From Symsagittifera roscoffensis (lineage: Eukaryota > Xenacoelomorpha > Acoela > Convolutidae), in the NCBI RefSeq assembly GCF_963678635.1, contig NC_087065.1:23515254-23579253 (forward strand): a stretch of 64,000 nucleotides of DNA, in the 5' to 3' direction. Position numbers and translations under genes: made by a program. Positions within the stretch are counted from its first letter, which is position 1; the number at the start of each line of letters is the position of its first letter. The notes under the pieces are model-generated. The model saw nothing but the letters and a program-made list of their open reading frames with translations, made no database searches and was not told where the DNA came from. Positions 26,201 to 41,200 of the stretch are shown here, piece after piece.

Positions 26201-29200
26201 TAATAATTCTGAATCAGTTGAACATTACTTCTACTTACTCGAAAGTGAAATGGCGTTTCAATTACTTTGAGTCGATTTTTTTGCAAATTTCACTGTTTTG
26301 TCAAAAAAACCTGTTTATAAAATTTTCTTACAATTTCAACAGTTTTGACAATGTTATTTTTATACCTGTGATTTCAATGAAGAAAAATTGTTTTTCAAAT
26401 GCCTTGTCCTTATTTTGTCCAGTGGTCGTCTTGTTTACCTAACACCGAACCGAACTCTCAAATAAGATGCGATTCCCGTTTAAGTCTCATAGATTTATTC
26501 ATGCACTTGCTGACCTGGCACGTGAAGTCTAAGTTGTAGAAGGAGGGGAACCCAGTGGAGGTGAAGGTCACTTTGAACATGGCAGACTCCAGGGGACCCA
26601 GAGTGCCCTCCAGGGGCCAGATATTCACACACTGAAGCAGATTTACATAGCATTTACACATTTTGAAATGCTTGTGAACATTTGATATATTTGAAAATTC
26701 GGAATTATAATTTTATTTTGCTTATCAGCCAATCAGATATCAATTTTGTCAATACGATATTTGAAAACCTACACGAGAGAACACACGCCCAACAAAGCTC
26801 AAAATATATATTATTAGAACTGATCAAAAATGTAACAGGGACTGGTTCTTGTAGATCACTGCACTCTTCCTCTGTCTTTGTTAGATTTACTATTAACGTT
26901 TCATATATTTTTTTGCTGCTTAATTTGTAGATATATGTTTCTACATTCTATGTTCACAACTTTTTTATGTGTCTGACCTTGCTGTAGGGGTCTGAGTTTG
27001 GCTGCCACTGGTACTTGACAGTGTCTGAGTAGGAGGTGTTGGTGAGACAGACTACTCTCCTGCCACGCGTGAACAGAGGCAGGTCCCCGAACGCCACTCG
27101 CTCCTCCGACAGAAACACTTCCTGTGAGAAACGACACAGAGATAAACACTGAACTCATTGAATCATTTAAATTATAGATTTGTTTATAGATAACATATTT
27201 TATTATAGAACTACTTCCAAAGTCGCAACAATAATTTCAGTTGAACAATTCATAAAACACTGTAACTTTTTTCACTAAATGCTATCAAGATCCAAAGAGA
27301 AGATGAATGAAGAAACAAAATAAGATATACGAAGAAGATATCTTCAGAGAAATGAAGAAAAAACTAAGAGGGAATTACCTGTCTGGGTTTGGCCACAATC
27401 TGTCTCGTCGGAATGGAGTCTAAGGTGTCCTCAGAGTTTTCGATTCCCTTGTCTCCGATATCCCGCTTGTCAAAGCCCATACCTGCAATGACAGTAAACC
27501 AAAGTACAATAGGGTAAATTCAGGGATGACTTAAGCGATAAGAACAGTACATTTTGGAAAAAAACCTTTACAACCAAAATATAGCTACAATTTTTTTGAA
27601 TTTATAGCTTTTACTCTTAGGTACCTCAAGAACTAAAACAGTTTACAAATTAAAGTTTTTTACACAACCAACTATTTACACAACCAATTTTTTACACAAC
27701 CAACTAAGAGGAACTTCAAAGTGGGTAAATAATAATTCAATGGGAAATATTTTGCGGAAAAGCGAAGTTATTAAATCAGATTAGACCGACTTGCAACGAT
27801 GTGTAACTTTTCCTACATGCAATGAGATTTCGCTTTCGATGAAATCTCACCTGGGACAGTTGGTAGCCTTTGACAAATTGTCGTTCAAGTAGAAAAATCG
27901 AGTTATAATTCAACAAAGTTTCAAAGACTCTAAAACCAATTTGGAAAACAATCGGCGCCAAATAAGATGTTTTGAAAAAACTATCAGTAACTAAGAAAAA
28001 GAAGCTCGAGTGGAAGCGGGATAAAGGCCTAGTTCAGGTTTGTTCCGACTTTCGAAGAACAAGACGAAATATTTGTGATCAGGTTGGTTTTTCCTCCAGA
28101 CAAATTTTGACTTCAACCAATTTAGACGCAACTTGCTATATAATTGGGAACCTAACGCTATCCTGAGCTCAAAATTAAACATTTTGACGCCAAACTGTGC
28201 ACTGGATTGGCGCACAATTTGGTGCCTGTAGGTCACTGGAAACCAGAGACAAGTCTGTTTTCAGCCTGTTGCGGAACCCGCATGCTATTCTCAAAATGCA
28301 CAGTTTGGCCTCGTAGTGAAACGATATTTCATCTGCGACCATTTTTATGAAGTTCAAAAAATTCAATTTTTCATTTTTGGTTTAATTTAACAAAAAAAAT
28401 TTCATCAACATTAAAGGGCAGTCGGAACATTGCAGGCTTCGATTTGATACAAGCAGTCTAGTTGTTTTTTATTGACCTTCGAAGAATATGACTGCAGTCT
28501 CCCCGTCTTCTATGATGACAGGCACCTCCACAGTGTACAGTTTGGCCTCCACTGGACGGAAGATCCAGCGCAGAGCACAGGACTTGCCTGGCTCAATGTA
28601 CAATTCCTTGTCCAGACACTCGAAGATGGCACAGTTGAAGTTGTCCTGCAACAAAACAACGCAATTGAGAGAAAAACGTCACCTAAATATTTGCAACACT
28701 TGAACACAATTTAAACTCAATTAATTGAAAAAAATGACCACAAAAATAAGAACAACCACGCACGCTGACTGGTGAATCTTTCGATTGAGACCAATCTGAC
28801 AAAATGCGCAGAAAAAACTATACTTAGGGAAATGATGTTGTTGTCACGTTTAGGGAACCCTAACCAAACTTCCTGTGGGGTCAAGCGAGTCGTCAAGCAT
28901 TTAAACTGCTATTCCACCTCCATTAAAAAGTCTAAAAATTCAATGGGGGCAAAGAAAAAACAAAAATTTCTATTATATCTTCCGAGTCATCCAATGAAAA
29001 ATTAAAATGAATGAATGCAACCGTTTCTTGTTACAGAATTTTTTACAAGCTTATCAAACAAGCATTTATTTCTTGGTCATTTTAGGCATGATTTTATCGA
29101 GAAAATACTTTAAAATATTCCCTTACCGCTTTGCAGTGTTCTAGAGCACTTAGGTCTAGCGAGCATTTGAGAGGCACTGAACCACCATTGTATAATTCGT

Positions 29201-32200
29201 AGAGCTAAAAAACAAAAACACGAACATCAAATTTGGAAAATCCCTCATTTTTGATTCAATCTTCGGACAAAATAGTTTAGGAAACAGATAAACAAACTAC
29301 TATCTAGCGTACATTTCAGTTAAAGTCGAAAGGCTGGCAACAAGCGAAAATATGACATTTAACTGGACATCTAGAAGACATTTATTCAATTTTGAGGTTC
29401 GGCCGCATTCTCGATAGAAATGGGCATTACGGATCATTTCAGCTAACTTACTTCAAGAGTTGTTGTTTCACAAAACTGAAATATTCAAATATTAATGTGC
29501 ACCGAATAACGTTGAGGTCTAATTTAGAGATTTTGATTCACTGATAAGCAACCTCACCCCCCCCCCCTTTTCCCCACATGCACATACTCACACAACATAC
29601 CCAGACACACACACACGAATGCCCCGACTCTTAATGTGATTACCTGTTGAGGGGGTTCTGTGCCTGCTATCGGCACTGGTCTGAACTGGTGCACGGGGGA
29701 TGCGAAGTGCAGGTATCTCCGCTGTGGCTCTACTGTCACCCCCACGAAGTTCAACACTATCTCCCTGCCCCTGTTCAACTTCAAAAGCACGGGGATACGG
29801 TTGGTGCCTAAAGGCAGCAGAGAAAATGAACAGTTTTGTGGCGTCAACGCAGCTATGATATAGCCACTGAATGTTACAACAAATTTGTCCCCCCTTTTAG
29901 GTGCTAACTAGTTGTATTACTAGAGAATTTATATATAGTTTCATTAAAAACGGCTTGAATAAAGATTAATAACTGTAAAATCACTGAAAACGCGTGGAAA
30001 GTCAATTTAAAACGTCCTCCTGAAATTACCTGGAAACAGATGCTGGTAAGTGAGAGTGATTGAGACAGACTGTCCAGGGAGGAGATTGCCGGAGTGGGGG
30101 TGGATGCGAAACAGTCTGTTCTCCGCCACCATCAGCTGGTGGAACTCCTCCTCCGAGAAGTCTCCCGACTGCGCCCAGTACTCCAGCTCCAATTTTAGGT
30201 CAGCCGGGAAGTAGAAGTTCCTGAAAACATGATCAAAACTTTCGTTTTTTAGGGCATAAAAGAGTCTATATATTTTCACATTAAAAATGTGAGCATTGTT
30301 CATACATTGGGTTTTTCTACTTGAAGGTTCACGAGCCAATAAAATGTTTCTGTAACATTTCATTTTGAAAACAACTGATTCGCAAAAAAGTAGAATGCAT
30401 GATTATAATTTTGAACCTTTCCACGAATAATGAGTGGCGTTCACCGCTACTAATATTACCAATCAACACAAGTGCGTCGGTCTTTAAAAGAATAACTGAA
30501 GAAAAAATTTCAAACCAATATGCGGCAGAAACTTTAACCTCAAAAACGAAAATCTTGCTAAAATTCAATCAAGTTTTTCAATATAAAGGTCATTTCTCGA
30601 ACATAAAGATCACCATTAGGCTGGTAAGTAAATTTTAATCTAAGTACCACTCGGTTTGGACGTGAGAAGTGTTCTCAAACAGCAGCACAATCTTCGTGTT
30701 TGGAGACCCAGCAGGAGCAGAACCGAAGTTCATGTTGATCGCATCCGACCTAGAATCATTACAGCAAATATTCGACAAAATATAACATGCTTAGCCTTAT
30801 GTTTTAAACATTTATGGAGCACATTTACCGAGCTTTTACTGAAAGAGTGCACATTTTTATATACTCGCAAGCTGACTACTGATATAAATAAATTAGTAAA
30901 TTGGAAATAGAATATTCCATGTACAACAGTAATCTAGTTTGTACAAAACTGCAGAAAATTAAAGATATTTTTGTTACCTGGCATTGTTAGCTAGATCGAA
31001 TGAGCCGTGGCGGCCTTCGCCTCTCCTCGACTCCATGCTCATTCGGCTGACTGCCGAGTACCTCAGTTCGGCATGTTCCGGATCTGCGTCCAGCACTTGG
31101 TTCAGCCTGAACAGTGTTTAAGAGGAAGTTACAAAAATAAAGTTTTCCCTCTTTTAGGCTCAATCTGTTTTATCGAGTAAAAAGTATTTAAAATCGTGTA
31201 AAAAATTGGATAAGTAAATATTAGTCAGTGTCAATGTAAAAAAAGAGTAGAACTAGCGCCGAAACTTAATTGGAAACTACATCCAAATTTTAATGAGTCA
31301 ATATGAATTCAATCAAAAAGAAAACCACCTATTCAAAAATAACAAATACCGTTACTCGAAAAATGGATCAGAACGTAATCATTCATAAGTATCATGAATG
31401 GTGTCCCACTTTTTAAACCCTTTCATTTGTTACCACACTATCAAAATTAATCCATAAGTCAGAATGTGTCTGATTGACGACCTAATTAGGAGTAACTTTT
31501 GCTTAATAAAACTCATCCTACTTCAAATGCGAATAAGGTTTGATCAAAATTCAATTTAACTGACTAATTTATCAAAATTTTTACAAAATGTTTCATTCAC
31601 TCTTAACAATATTTTAAATTTTTTTCAATAAAGATATCTGACAACTTTTCCTACCTAAATATCAAATACAACCAAAACTTCACAAGTATAACTGCAAAGT
31701 ACTAGCATTTTTAGGAAACGACAAAATTTTCGAGTAATTTGGCGGTCTTTACCACAAAATCTCTGCAGTAAAAACTCAAGCGCAAACAGAGATCAAAGTT
31801 GCGGAAGATATCAGCGAAGATTGCGCACCATCAATTGCAATCGCAACAGCCATTCCACGCGTCACGCAAAAAAACTGCGACTCAAACTGCCTCCAACAAG
31901 TACAAATCAGGCAAAAACAATTCAACGAAAATTTATTGTCTCAATCCATCTGGCCTAAGTATTTCACAGCTTCGTTTTTCATTGGTTCACAAGCAGGAGC
32001 GGATCTAGGAATTTTTCGAAGGAGAGGGGCGGATTTTCAAAAAAATTTGAAATTTTTAGGTTGACCAAATTAATTTTCGGAGCTCTCCCAAATCACTATA
32101 AAGATCCTATATTGACCAAATTTTCTGCGCCGCAGGCAACTTTTTCAAAAAACAGGCCAAAAAAGCGTTTTTGGGCACTTTTTGGAAAATTTTGACCGAA

Positions 32201-35200
32201 AATCGCGTTTTTTCGACGCGCGCTCCCCCCTCAAAATTAGTATATATTGGCGCCCAAGGCGCCTTTAGAAAATTTTTAGGGTCCATGACAAAAAATGGCC
32301 ATCTCAAAATAGTACAAAGGGGAGACCCTTTAGGCCGGAAGGGAGTCGAATCCCTGAGGATTGGGGGGGAAGCGTCCACCCTAAACCGCCCCTCTAAATT
32401 CGCTACTGCATTCAAGTATCTTAATGCATCAGCCAGAACTGAATTCTCGACTGATTTTGAAATAAAATATCACGACCTCAAAATAAAAAAAAACATTATG
32501 AGTACATAAAATTCAAAAAAATGATATTCCTTTCCTTGCGGCTGTAAAAATGCTGTCTACAAGTCTACAAGCAGTTCAATTCCATAGAAATCGACCTCAA
32601 GACGGGACGCTATGTTGGGGGTAGGGGGACATTAGATAGTCAGAAAACAGACGGAACCGCCATGGACAGATTATAGCCTTATTGGACTTCTCAAAAATCA
32701 TTTAATTGCAAAAAATCGATTAACTTGATATGAAAATACACAGTCCACACTCAGAAATTCAGCCTCGCAACTTTACTCTCATCTCTCAGGAGTTCACAAT
32801 TTGCCAAAAATGCCCAGATTAGGTGCATGGCAAACGGATGTACCCAGACCAGGAAAACAACTCTCTACGCCGAAGTAGCAGAATACATTGACTGGATCAA
32901 ATAGTTCGACGGAACTACTTAAGAGATTAGATGTAATTTTGATGAATACTTAAGTCATATCACCGCGGCGAAATTGAATTATTGTAATGTTTTTCACAAT
33001 ATTTTCTAGGTTGTTTCGAAATCTTTCAGTCAGAAAAATTAAGTAGCGCACCATCACAGAGGTATCTCATCAATTTCTACGTTAGAGAGCAAACTAAAAA
33101 AATTTGTAAGGGCCTGTTGAGCAATTGTTCATTCATTCAAAAACACGAAAAAATGCCACATTGAAAACAAAAATGGCCGTGTTATTAAAAAGATAATCCC
33201 GACACATTTACTGTCACCCTTGGCATATTTCATTTTTAACAAGGATATCTAAGCCAAGCAAATAAAATTTGAACCTAACATCTGAGTAACCGAGTTAAAT
33301 TTAGTCATACTACTCAAAATTCCCAATTTGTAAATGCAACTAAAACATGGTGCATACGAAATTAGGCTACCAATTACGCATCCCGGATTTAGCGCAAAAT
33401 ATCAATGGTAGCTTCTGAAGTAAATACACATATCATAAATGTAAAGTTCAAAGTAATAAATTTCGCACCTAGTAACAACTCAATTATGGTAATGGGCTTG
33501 CTTCAACCAATTTGGAACGATTTCTAAGACGGATTCAATCTCCGCTTGCGCGTTAATAGCGCAAAATATATCGAGCGTTAATTATCCCAAATTTGCCAGA
33601 TTGGCAAACTTTAAACACCCATAACTTTTCGAAAATAATCACAGGTGAATTATCTTTTCAAATTTAAGCTAAAAAAACCATAATTTTTGAATGATTTTTA
33701 TTTCAGAAATGGCTAGTTAAAAATTTGAAATTTGTCTGAAGAAAAAAAACCCACCCCGAGCACACATATTCCGTTACTTTCGTTACGAAAGTCGGAACAA
33801 CAAAACTGCTCGTATACAGGGAAAAGCCCTGAATGTTTCGACTAACCCTTAATCTATATCGAATAGCTTTTAGGAGAGGAAACGATTGAAAACTATATAT
33901 TTTGGACAATATCAAAGATCACTTTTTGAAAACTTGTGTCGTACAAAACTAATACGACCAATTAGCTAGCCTCAATTCAATTTGGAACGGTTTTGCAATT
34001 TTTTTACAGATGTACGGTCAGTCTTTTTTTAATACTCAATGCATTTTGGTTTTCAAATCACTCCGTTTTCTTCAAAAGTCGAAACAATAACCGAATGCGG
34101 TGCAAATTTTCATCACGTACCAGCTATACACAGTACAAACTTATTTTCTTAGCATCTATCAATCTAGCATAATTTCAAGATTATGGATTAAATACTCAAA
34201 GTGCGCATAAATTAGTCCAGAGCATGGCCAAATGCCAACTTTCAAACTACCACAATTTGAAGAGGTAGAATATTTTTTTAAATTTCATTTCAAGGAGTCG
34301 GTATCTACAATGGATCATAAAAATTTTGTGTTAAAAACTATTATTTCAATCTTCGAAAGCTGACAGAATAAAATAAACCCATACCAAGCATAAATACTCC
34401 GTTTTCTTCAAAAGTCGAAACAATAACCGAATGCTGTGCAAATCGCTCAAAGTTTTCTGACTTCAAGTATGTAAGCAGCAAAAGATACCTTGAGTCAAAT
34501 AAATCGCCCATATGCAGTGAGTATTCAAAAAAGACTGACCGTATATCTTTAAAAAAAATGATAAAATTAAAAAAAAACTCTTCAGATTTATTTGATCTTC
34601 CCACCACACGCTATGCAAAGTTTCGAGTGATAAAAAAGAATGCTCGCATCAGGGCAAAAATCTGAATGTGTTTGTTTAAACTTTCATCACGTACCAGCTA
34701 TGCACAGTACAAACTTATTTTCTTAGCATCTATCAATCTATTAACAAGACTGCTCGTATCAGGGCGAGGCCTTGCAAGGTTCGACTGCATTTTGAGGTCT
34801 ATGGGGTAAATTTCCTTTTTAAAAACGAATGAATTTTTCAAAAAAAAAACACATTTTTTTTCTGGATTTTTTAAATCATCCCCCAAAAGCTATATTAAGT
34901 ACAGAGCAAAATACTTTGCATGTAACAAAGTATAAAATACACCAAATATCATGTCTCAATTTAATTTGCTTACGCTTCCTTAGCACGAAAAACATTCGCG
35001 TGTTAATTATCCGAAATTGACAAAATTTTCAATGTTTGAACTCCCATAAGAATACGGAAAAAGATTACAGGCACAAAGCTCTTTCAAATTTGAGCTCAGG
35101 ACAACAATATTTTTGGAATGATATTTAAAAATTTTGTCTGGAGAAGAAAAAACACCCCGAGCGTACTTTCAGTCAATTCCGTCACTCTCTTCAAAAGTGG

Positions 35201-38200
35201 AACAATAAATCCAAATCTTTCGCCTCAATTCAATTTGAAACGATCTAAGAGCGGAGTGAATAGCAGCATACGCGCGCTCATAGAATGAATAATCTCACAC
35301 GTTAATTGCCTTAAATTGGCCAAAATTGTCATTTTCAAACCCACATTACTTTTCGAAAAAAATTATCAAGGTGTTTTTTTTAAATTTGACACAGGGACAG
35401 CACTGGATTTGAATGGCTTAAAAAATTCTGATCCAAAATGGCTGGTTAAAAGGTCTAAATTGGTCTTGAAAAAAACTCACTACGAGTACAAATATTGTGC
35501 TTTTTTCTTCGAAACACGGAAAACTAGCGCCTATCAACGTATTAAAAAGTCCAAATAGCTTGCTCCCATACAGTTTGTAACGATTTCTGGGCCAGATCAA
35601 GTCGCCGCTTACGCGTTAGTGCACGAAATTTATCGCATGTTAATTGCTCAATTTGATAATTAGCAATGCATTTAACTTACGAAAAATGATCACAGGTAAA
35701 AACATCTTTTTAACTATGAACTCAAGACGTCAATACATTCCAGATGACATAACAACTCCGTTCAAAACGGCTGGGTAAAAAAAATCACAATTTGTCAGAT
35801 GAAAAAACCACACCTCAATATGGCATACTTTTTTGAAAGTCGGATCAATGCAATGATCAATTAGCTTGCCTGATTTCAATTCGGAATAAGTTTGTGTGCG
35901 GCTCAACAAACCATGGTCTTCACATTATTAAATGAGCAGTTAACGTAGACACCAAGCACACGTGGGAAAATCACAACAACAATGGAAAAATGAAAAAGTA
36001 AAACATTGAGCGTGAAAAGCGCTTAAATTAGAAAAAAAACTGCAAAAAAAAGTAGGACTAAATTTTAAATTTGAAATGGGGTTCAATTTTCTAATTTCAA
36101 ACATTGTACAATTTGATCTGAAAACATAAAAACTGAGAACTTTTTTTCGACACAGACAATATTAACTTTTGACAATTTTTAACTTTTTTTAAAAAGTCCG
36201 ACTAAGTCAAAATAGGGCTGAAAAACCTTACCTATGCCATGGCTTTTTCCCACTGAACAAAAGAAGCCGGAACAAAAACAAGAGAACATTGTTCGCAAGC
36301 TGATCTTTGTTCTCTATGATTGGAAATGCCGAAAAATCACAGAAAAAAAGGTATAAGAAAATTCTCAATATATGAAACTTTGAAAATAATAGAAATCTCT
36401 CAGTCCATTTTTTAATAATCTAATTTTTCAAACAAAAATAAACCCAACATTTTTCATGGCAGTTAAGAATTACCTTTAGTGGGTGCATGCGCACGGAGTA
36501 ATACACCTCAAAAGTTACCACAACATTATTTCAATTTAGGGTTCTTTTTTAAGGTATTTATAGTTAACACAGCTGGCAGATTGTTGTTAAAATTTTATTC
36601 ATCTCATAAGACGAGGGAAAACAAAACGATGAACACAAAGGACGGCTTAAAACAAAGGACTGCAAAGATTCACATTCACTGAAAACAAGCATACAAAATA
36701 AAACTGACTTCATTCGCTAGAAAAAGAACAATGGTAGGCACCTGTCGACGTTGAGTAGTCTCCATAGATACACTTTGCTCATGTTTTCTGCAGCCCCGAA
36801 GCACTGCGCGTCCCTCACTTGCAGACATGGGAACATGCCACGCACAGATACAGTACATAGGTCAATAGGGTCCACTCCTGCTTCGTCCTCATTGGCTGAA
36901 ACCAAAAAACCAAATTGAGTATTGGCCAATCAAAATGAAGCAGATCGATTCTATGGAAATCAATCGAAATGAACACTTGGATATTGGGAGACGGATATTA
37001 AAATGTTTTTCAAGTAATTTCAGAAAAAAGTGTTTATATGTACAAAAATACATCAGCTCGAAATTTTGACAACCGACCAAAAAGCGAGATTAAATTTGAC
37101 TTTCAGGTTGGAAAACTTCTGTGAACAATATTAAGAACAGAACTTTTTTATAAGGCTGTAAAAATGTGCCCTCGAGCCTTAATTAGTGGGGGTTCTCTCT
37201 CAAAATTCAGGAGTAAGATTCTTTGGAATCCCAGTTAACCAAATCTAGTTGTGACCTGATTGTACAATGAGTCCCTGTATGTCGAACTGGTAGTGCACTC
37301 TCCTTCTGGGATTGACAGTGATTTGTATTATCTTGTGGGTGCGGGCAGGTACAGTCCCACCCAGTGGCGAAAGCTCAAGGGCTAAAATCACTTCAAATCA
37401 AATACTTGGCACATTCTGGGGGACAAATACAATGAATGATAAGTCTGTTATGCCGTCCCATTTTCATAAAATTTTCATAAAATTTGCAATTTCGAGTTCT
37501 TCCCATTCAAAGCTCGCCAACGTGTAATCATTTCGCCATTTTTAGTCGTCTTATTATTGTTTGTTGCTAATCAGATGAAATTTTGAGTCGAGAATGATCT
37601 CCGACAAGAAACAAATATTTTTTGAATTTGATGAAAAATTTTCTTAAGATGGCTTTAGGCCTTCATTTTTCGCCAATATTACCACGCCTCGAGTGTCTGA
37701 CCAATTTTTGGCTGACCTGGTTTATCGGTGAGCACCTCTTCGTCTTCATAATCGCCCTCCACTCTGGCGCTGTATGCCAGTCTGAAGTTGACATTGACGT
37801 TGCTGCTGTTGAACAGAGTGAGTGTCTTGGTCTGCCTGTTGCCACAAATCACTTCTCCGAAATCCACACTCTCCTCTCTGCACTCCAGAGATCCTTCTGT
37901 CGTCTCACACACTACTTGCACCTTGTACGCTTTGTGCACTCTGAAAATAATGAAGATGAGCCCGTAGCAAAAACGGCGCAGAGACAATTCAGCCACAGAC
38001 AATTCAGCCGATTTAAAATACAGACAATTCAGCCAAAAAAATAATTCAGCCAAAGACAATTCGGCCTATTTAGATTAAAGAGACTAGATAAAAGGAAAAC
38101 TGAAAACTTTTCTAATTTGATTAGAGTCCGAAGGCTTTCACCGCTTTAACAAAGAAATGTGAAACATCAAATAACAAATTTCAAAGATCAAAACAAACTT

Positions 38201-41200
38201 GCAAGGTATAAAGTTTTAAGATATATGTACATTGAAGGTACAAAGTTTTAAATACTTCTGTATATGGTCTCGATTGTAGTTTTTTGCGTTTTGAACGAGT
38301 TTCTCATTGGCGAGTGTATGTATACTTGGGCCTCGGTTTTCTAATAACATCACCGGACATCAGTCTCTCTACATTTATTTCGGCATTTTTTTTGATCATC
38401 TTTGAAACGTGTGATCAGCTTGGGGAGGGCGGGGTGCTTTGCCATTTCATGCCTCCAATGCATTGTTCGTACGAGGTTCACCGCTGAGCACCCGATTGAA
38501 AACGTTCCAATCGGCAATGTCAAATTCTGGTTTGACGCGTCTATTCCCTCGACAGGCACCAATATAGGGGTCTTCAAAATAGTCCGATAGACTCTGAAAT
38601 TCCTCTGAGGGATCCTCTTTTCGGAGAGCCTCAAAAGCGAAAATAACGTCGTCAACGAGAACGAATGCCAAGCAAATCATTTTTTTGACATTCAGTCGAA
38701 ACTCATCATCGTCCATGTACTTGCGCGTAAATCCAAGTTTTTGTACATTGCGCCATACTGCCTGGCCTAGATGGAAGAAACAGAATTGAATTTCTGTATC
38801 AGGCTGCATTTTCCTTATGGCGTTGCGAACAGCGGCTTCAAAATCAATGACTACTTTTTTTCCAAATTGCTCTAAGCAGCCAAAAAGTTTTTCACATGTG
38901 TCTTGGGTCTTGTTGGGCAGCAGAGCATACACCAAGGGTATAACTGCATTTTCGATTACACCATGAATAGTATAAATTTGGTAAAAGACATCTGGTGCCA
39001 CTGAAATCAATGTTAATTGTGTAAATGGACAATCTAACTGCAAAAAGTAGGTGTTAAACGCGGTACTGGTTTGTGGTTGGACAATATTTTAATCGCAATT
39101 AGTTTATCTTTTAAAGAAGTTTAAGTTTCTAATTAGTTTCTACCAACTACCCAAATTACCTAATAGGCGGTTGCACCCTCCCCCGCCTAAGGCATGATGA
39201 GAATATCAGCGTAACTGTGTGGCCAGTACGTGGTAGGGGTGGTCAACCCTTTAACTCATATCCTTTTTGACCGCCTGTAAAACTCCCAATCTTGGTTCCA
39301 CTTTCGCGTAAATTGGTTAACTTTTAAGTATTGTGCAGTTTTTTGTTCAGTTCGATTTTTGCTCAGGTACTATTCTAAAATTGGAAACATAATGAGTTGC
39401 ATAAAATTTTATTATGTTTACGTACTTTTGTTTCTGTTAATTATATTTATTTTATGTGCATTTGAAATGAATTAATTATAAGTCGTCTAATGAAAGCATT
39501 GATGTTTTGCCGCATGTGAAAAGTTTTTGCGCGCACGTTTTAAAACTTTAAAACTGTCTGAATTGTCTTTGGCCGAATTGTCTCACTCATTTTGACTGAA
39601 TTGCCTGAAATTGAAATAGGCGAAAAACAAGTTTTAAAAACAGAAAAAAAGCTTATATTCTAATTAGAAAAAAATGTTAATTTTTGTGCATGCAGCGGAG
39701 GGACCAACCAAAAATTGTCTAAAAACAAACAATGATTTTATTAAAATGAACAAATTTTTTTCAACGCTTCAAAGCAAAAATTCTGTAGTCTTAAAATTTG
39801 TCTAAAACTTGTCTCTTGACACAAAAATTTTTTGAACATTCTTTAACACCAATTGAAGCCCATCTGAAAACTTTTTTTTAGATGATACCAACCCGGGTCG
39901 AGATCCCGCCCAAAAACCGCTCAAGATTTGAGCGGTTTTCCAGCAAGATTTGAGCGGTTTGGGCGGTTTAAGCGGTTTTTTTTTGGAAAAATCGCTCAAA
40001 CCGTGCTTAGAAAACCGCTCAAAAACCGCTCATTTCTTGCGGTGATTTTTGAACGGTTTTTCAAGCAAGATTTGAGCGGTTTTTGAGCGGTTTTTGAGCG
40101 GTCTTCCCGGGTCGAGGTCCCAGACTCACGTCCATACTTTCGCGACAAAACTTTGGCATGTCCAGACTTTCCAGACCAAAATTAGTTCAAAACTTAACAA
40201 ACTTTGGCTCTTTTCCAGTTCCCCCCCCCTTTTCAAAATCAATTTTGAAAAGCTTATATAACATTGTCATATTGCAATGAAATTTGGCGTGGTTAAAAAA
40301 TCGACAATTGTGAACAAATTTGTTCTTGATACTTAACAGCGTAACATCACGCATTTAGCCGTAATACACATATAAAACAAACATAAAACTCGGTGTTTTG
40401 AAAGGGGGGAAACTGGAAAAGAGCCCAAACTTTTAATGTTTGGATCAATGAGTTGACAAAAAACCAATTTCTACCTCCCACGCCCCCCCCCCCCCCCCTC
40501 CCCATACCACCATCATCGAAGTCGGCTCTTTTTCCTTCCCCCCCCCCAACTGCAAATTTTTACATGTAAATTTGTTGACTACATTGTTGAATACATTGAC
40601 TACTCGTAAAACCACTCGTTACACTAATATATTGAAGGTCGTGTGAGGTGGGGGGGGGGAAAGGAAAAAGAGCTTCGAAGTCTTTTTGAGGTGCCAATAA
40701 TGACGTCAAATGTTTTGCGCTTCAGAATGTTAGTCTATATTTCAGATGTTAGTCTACAGTTTCAGGGCAGCATGGCCTAACGGATAAGGCGTCTGACTTC
40801 GAATCAGAAGATTGGAGGTTCGAATCCCTCTGTGGTCGACTTTTTATTATTAAATCTTGCGCGGTTTTTGAGCGGTTTTTTTAGATAAACCGCTCAAAAC
40901 CGTTCAAATCTTGCGCGGTTTTTGAGCGTTTTTTTTAGATAAACCGTTCAAAAACCGCTCAAACCGCTCATTTTGAAGCAAGATTTTGAGCGTAATTGTA
41001 TAAAAAAACCGCTCAAATCGCTCAAATCTTGCTTCAAATTAGGTGAAAAATCTCGACTCGGGAATAAACCAATTCTACTAATTATTTATGATCACTGATT
41101 TTGCATGGGGAAATAAAGAAAAAAGTGGTCCCTCCCGCTGTATTAATTATTAATTTCAGAGAGTTTTTTGATAAACTTTTACTTTCGTAAGAGTTTATTT

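Larger units (their letters stand above)
39899..41055. repeat. GAGCGGTTT / AAACCGCTC palindromic array flanking the tRNA-like gene
   Basis: Two clusters, 39899-40110 and 40853-41050, hold about 25 copies of GAGCGGTTT-like 9-mers in both orientations, spaced by 'aagatttgag' and 'aagcaagattt' linkers. The left cluster is bounded by CCCGGGTCGAG on both sides and a similar 'ctcgactcggg' ends the right. The palindromic layout would form multiple hairpins. Confidence 0.75.

Noticed and set aside
38447-39043. 198-codon minus-strand ORF as a host gene
   Set aside because: Its motifs are MULE transposase, it is frameshifted, and it lies between transposon-type inverted repeats.
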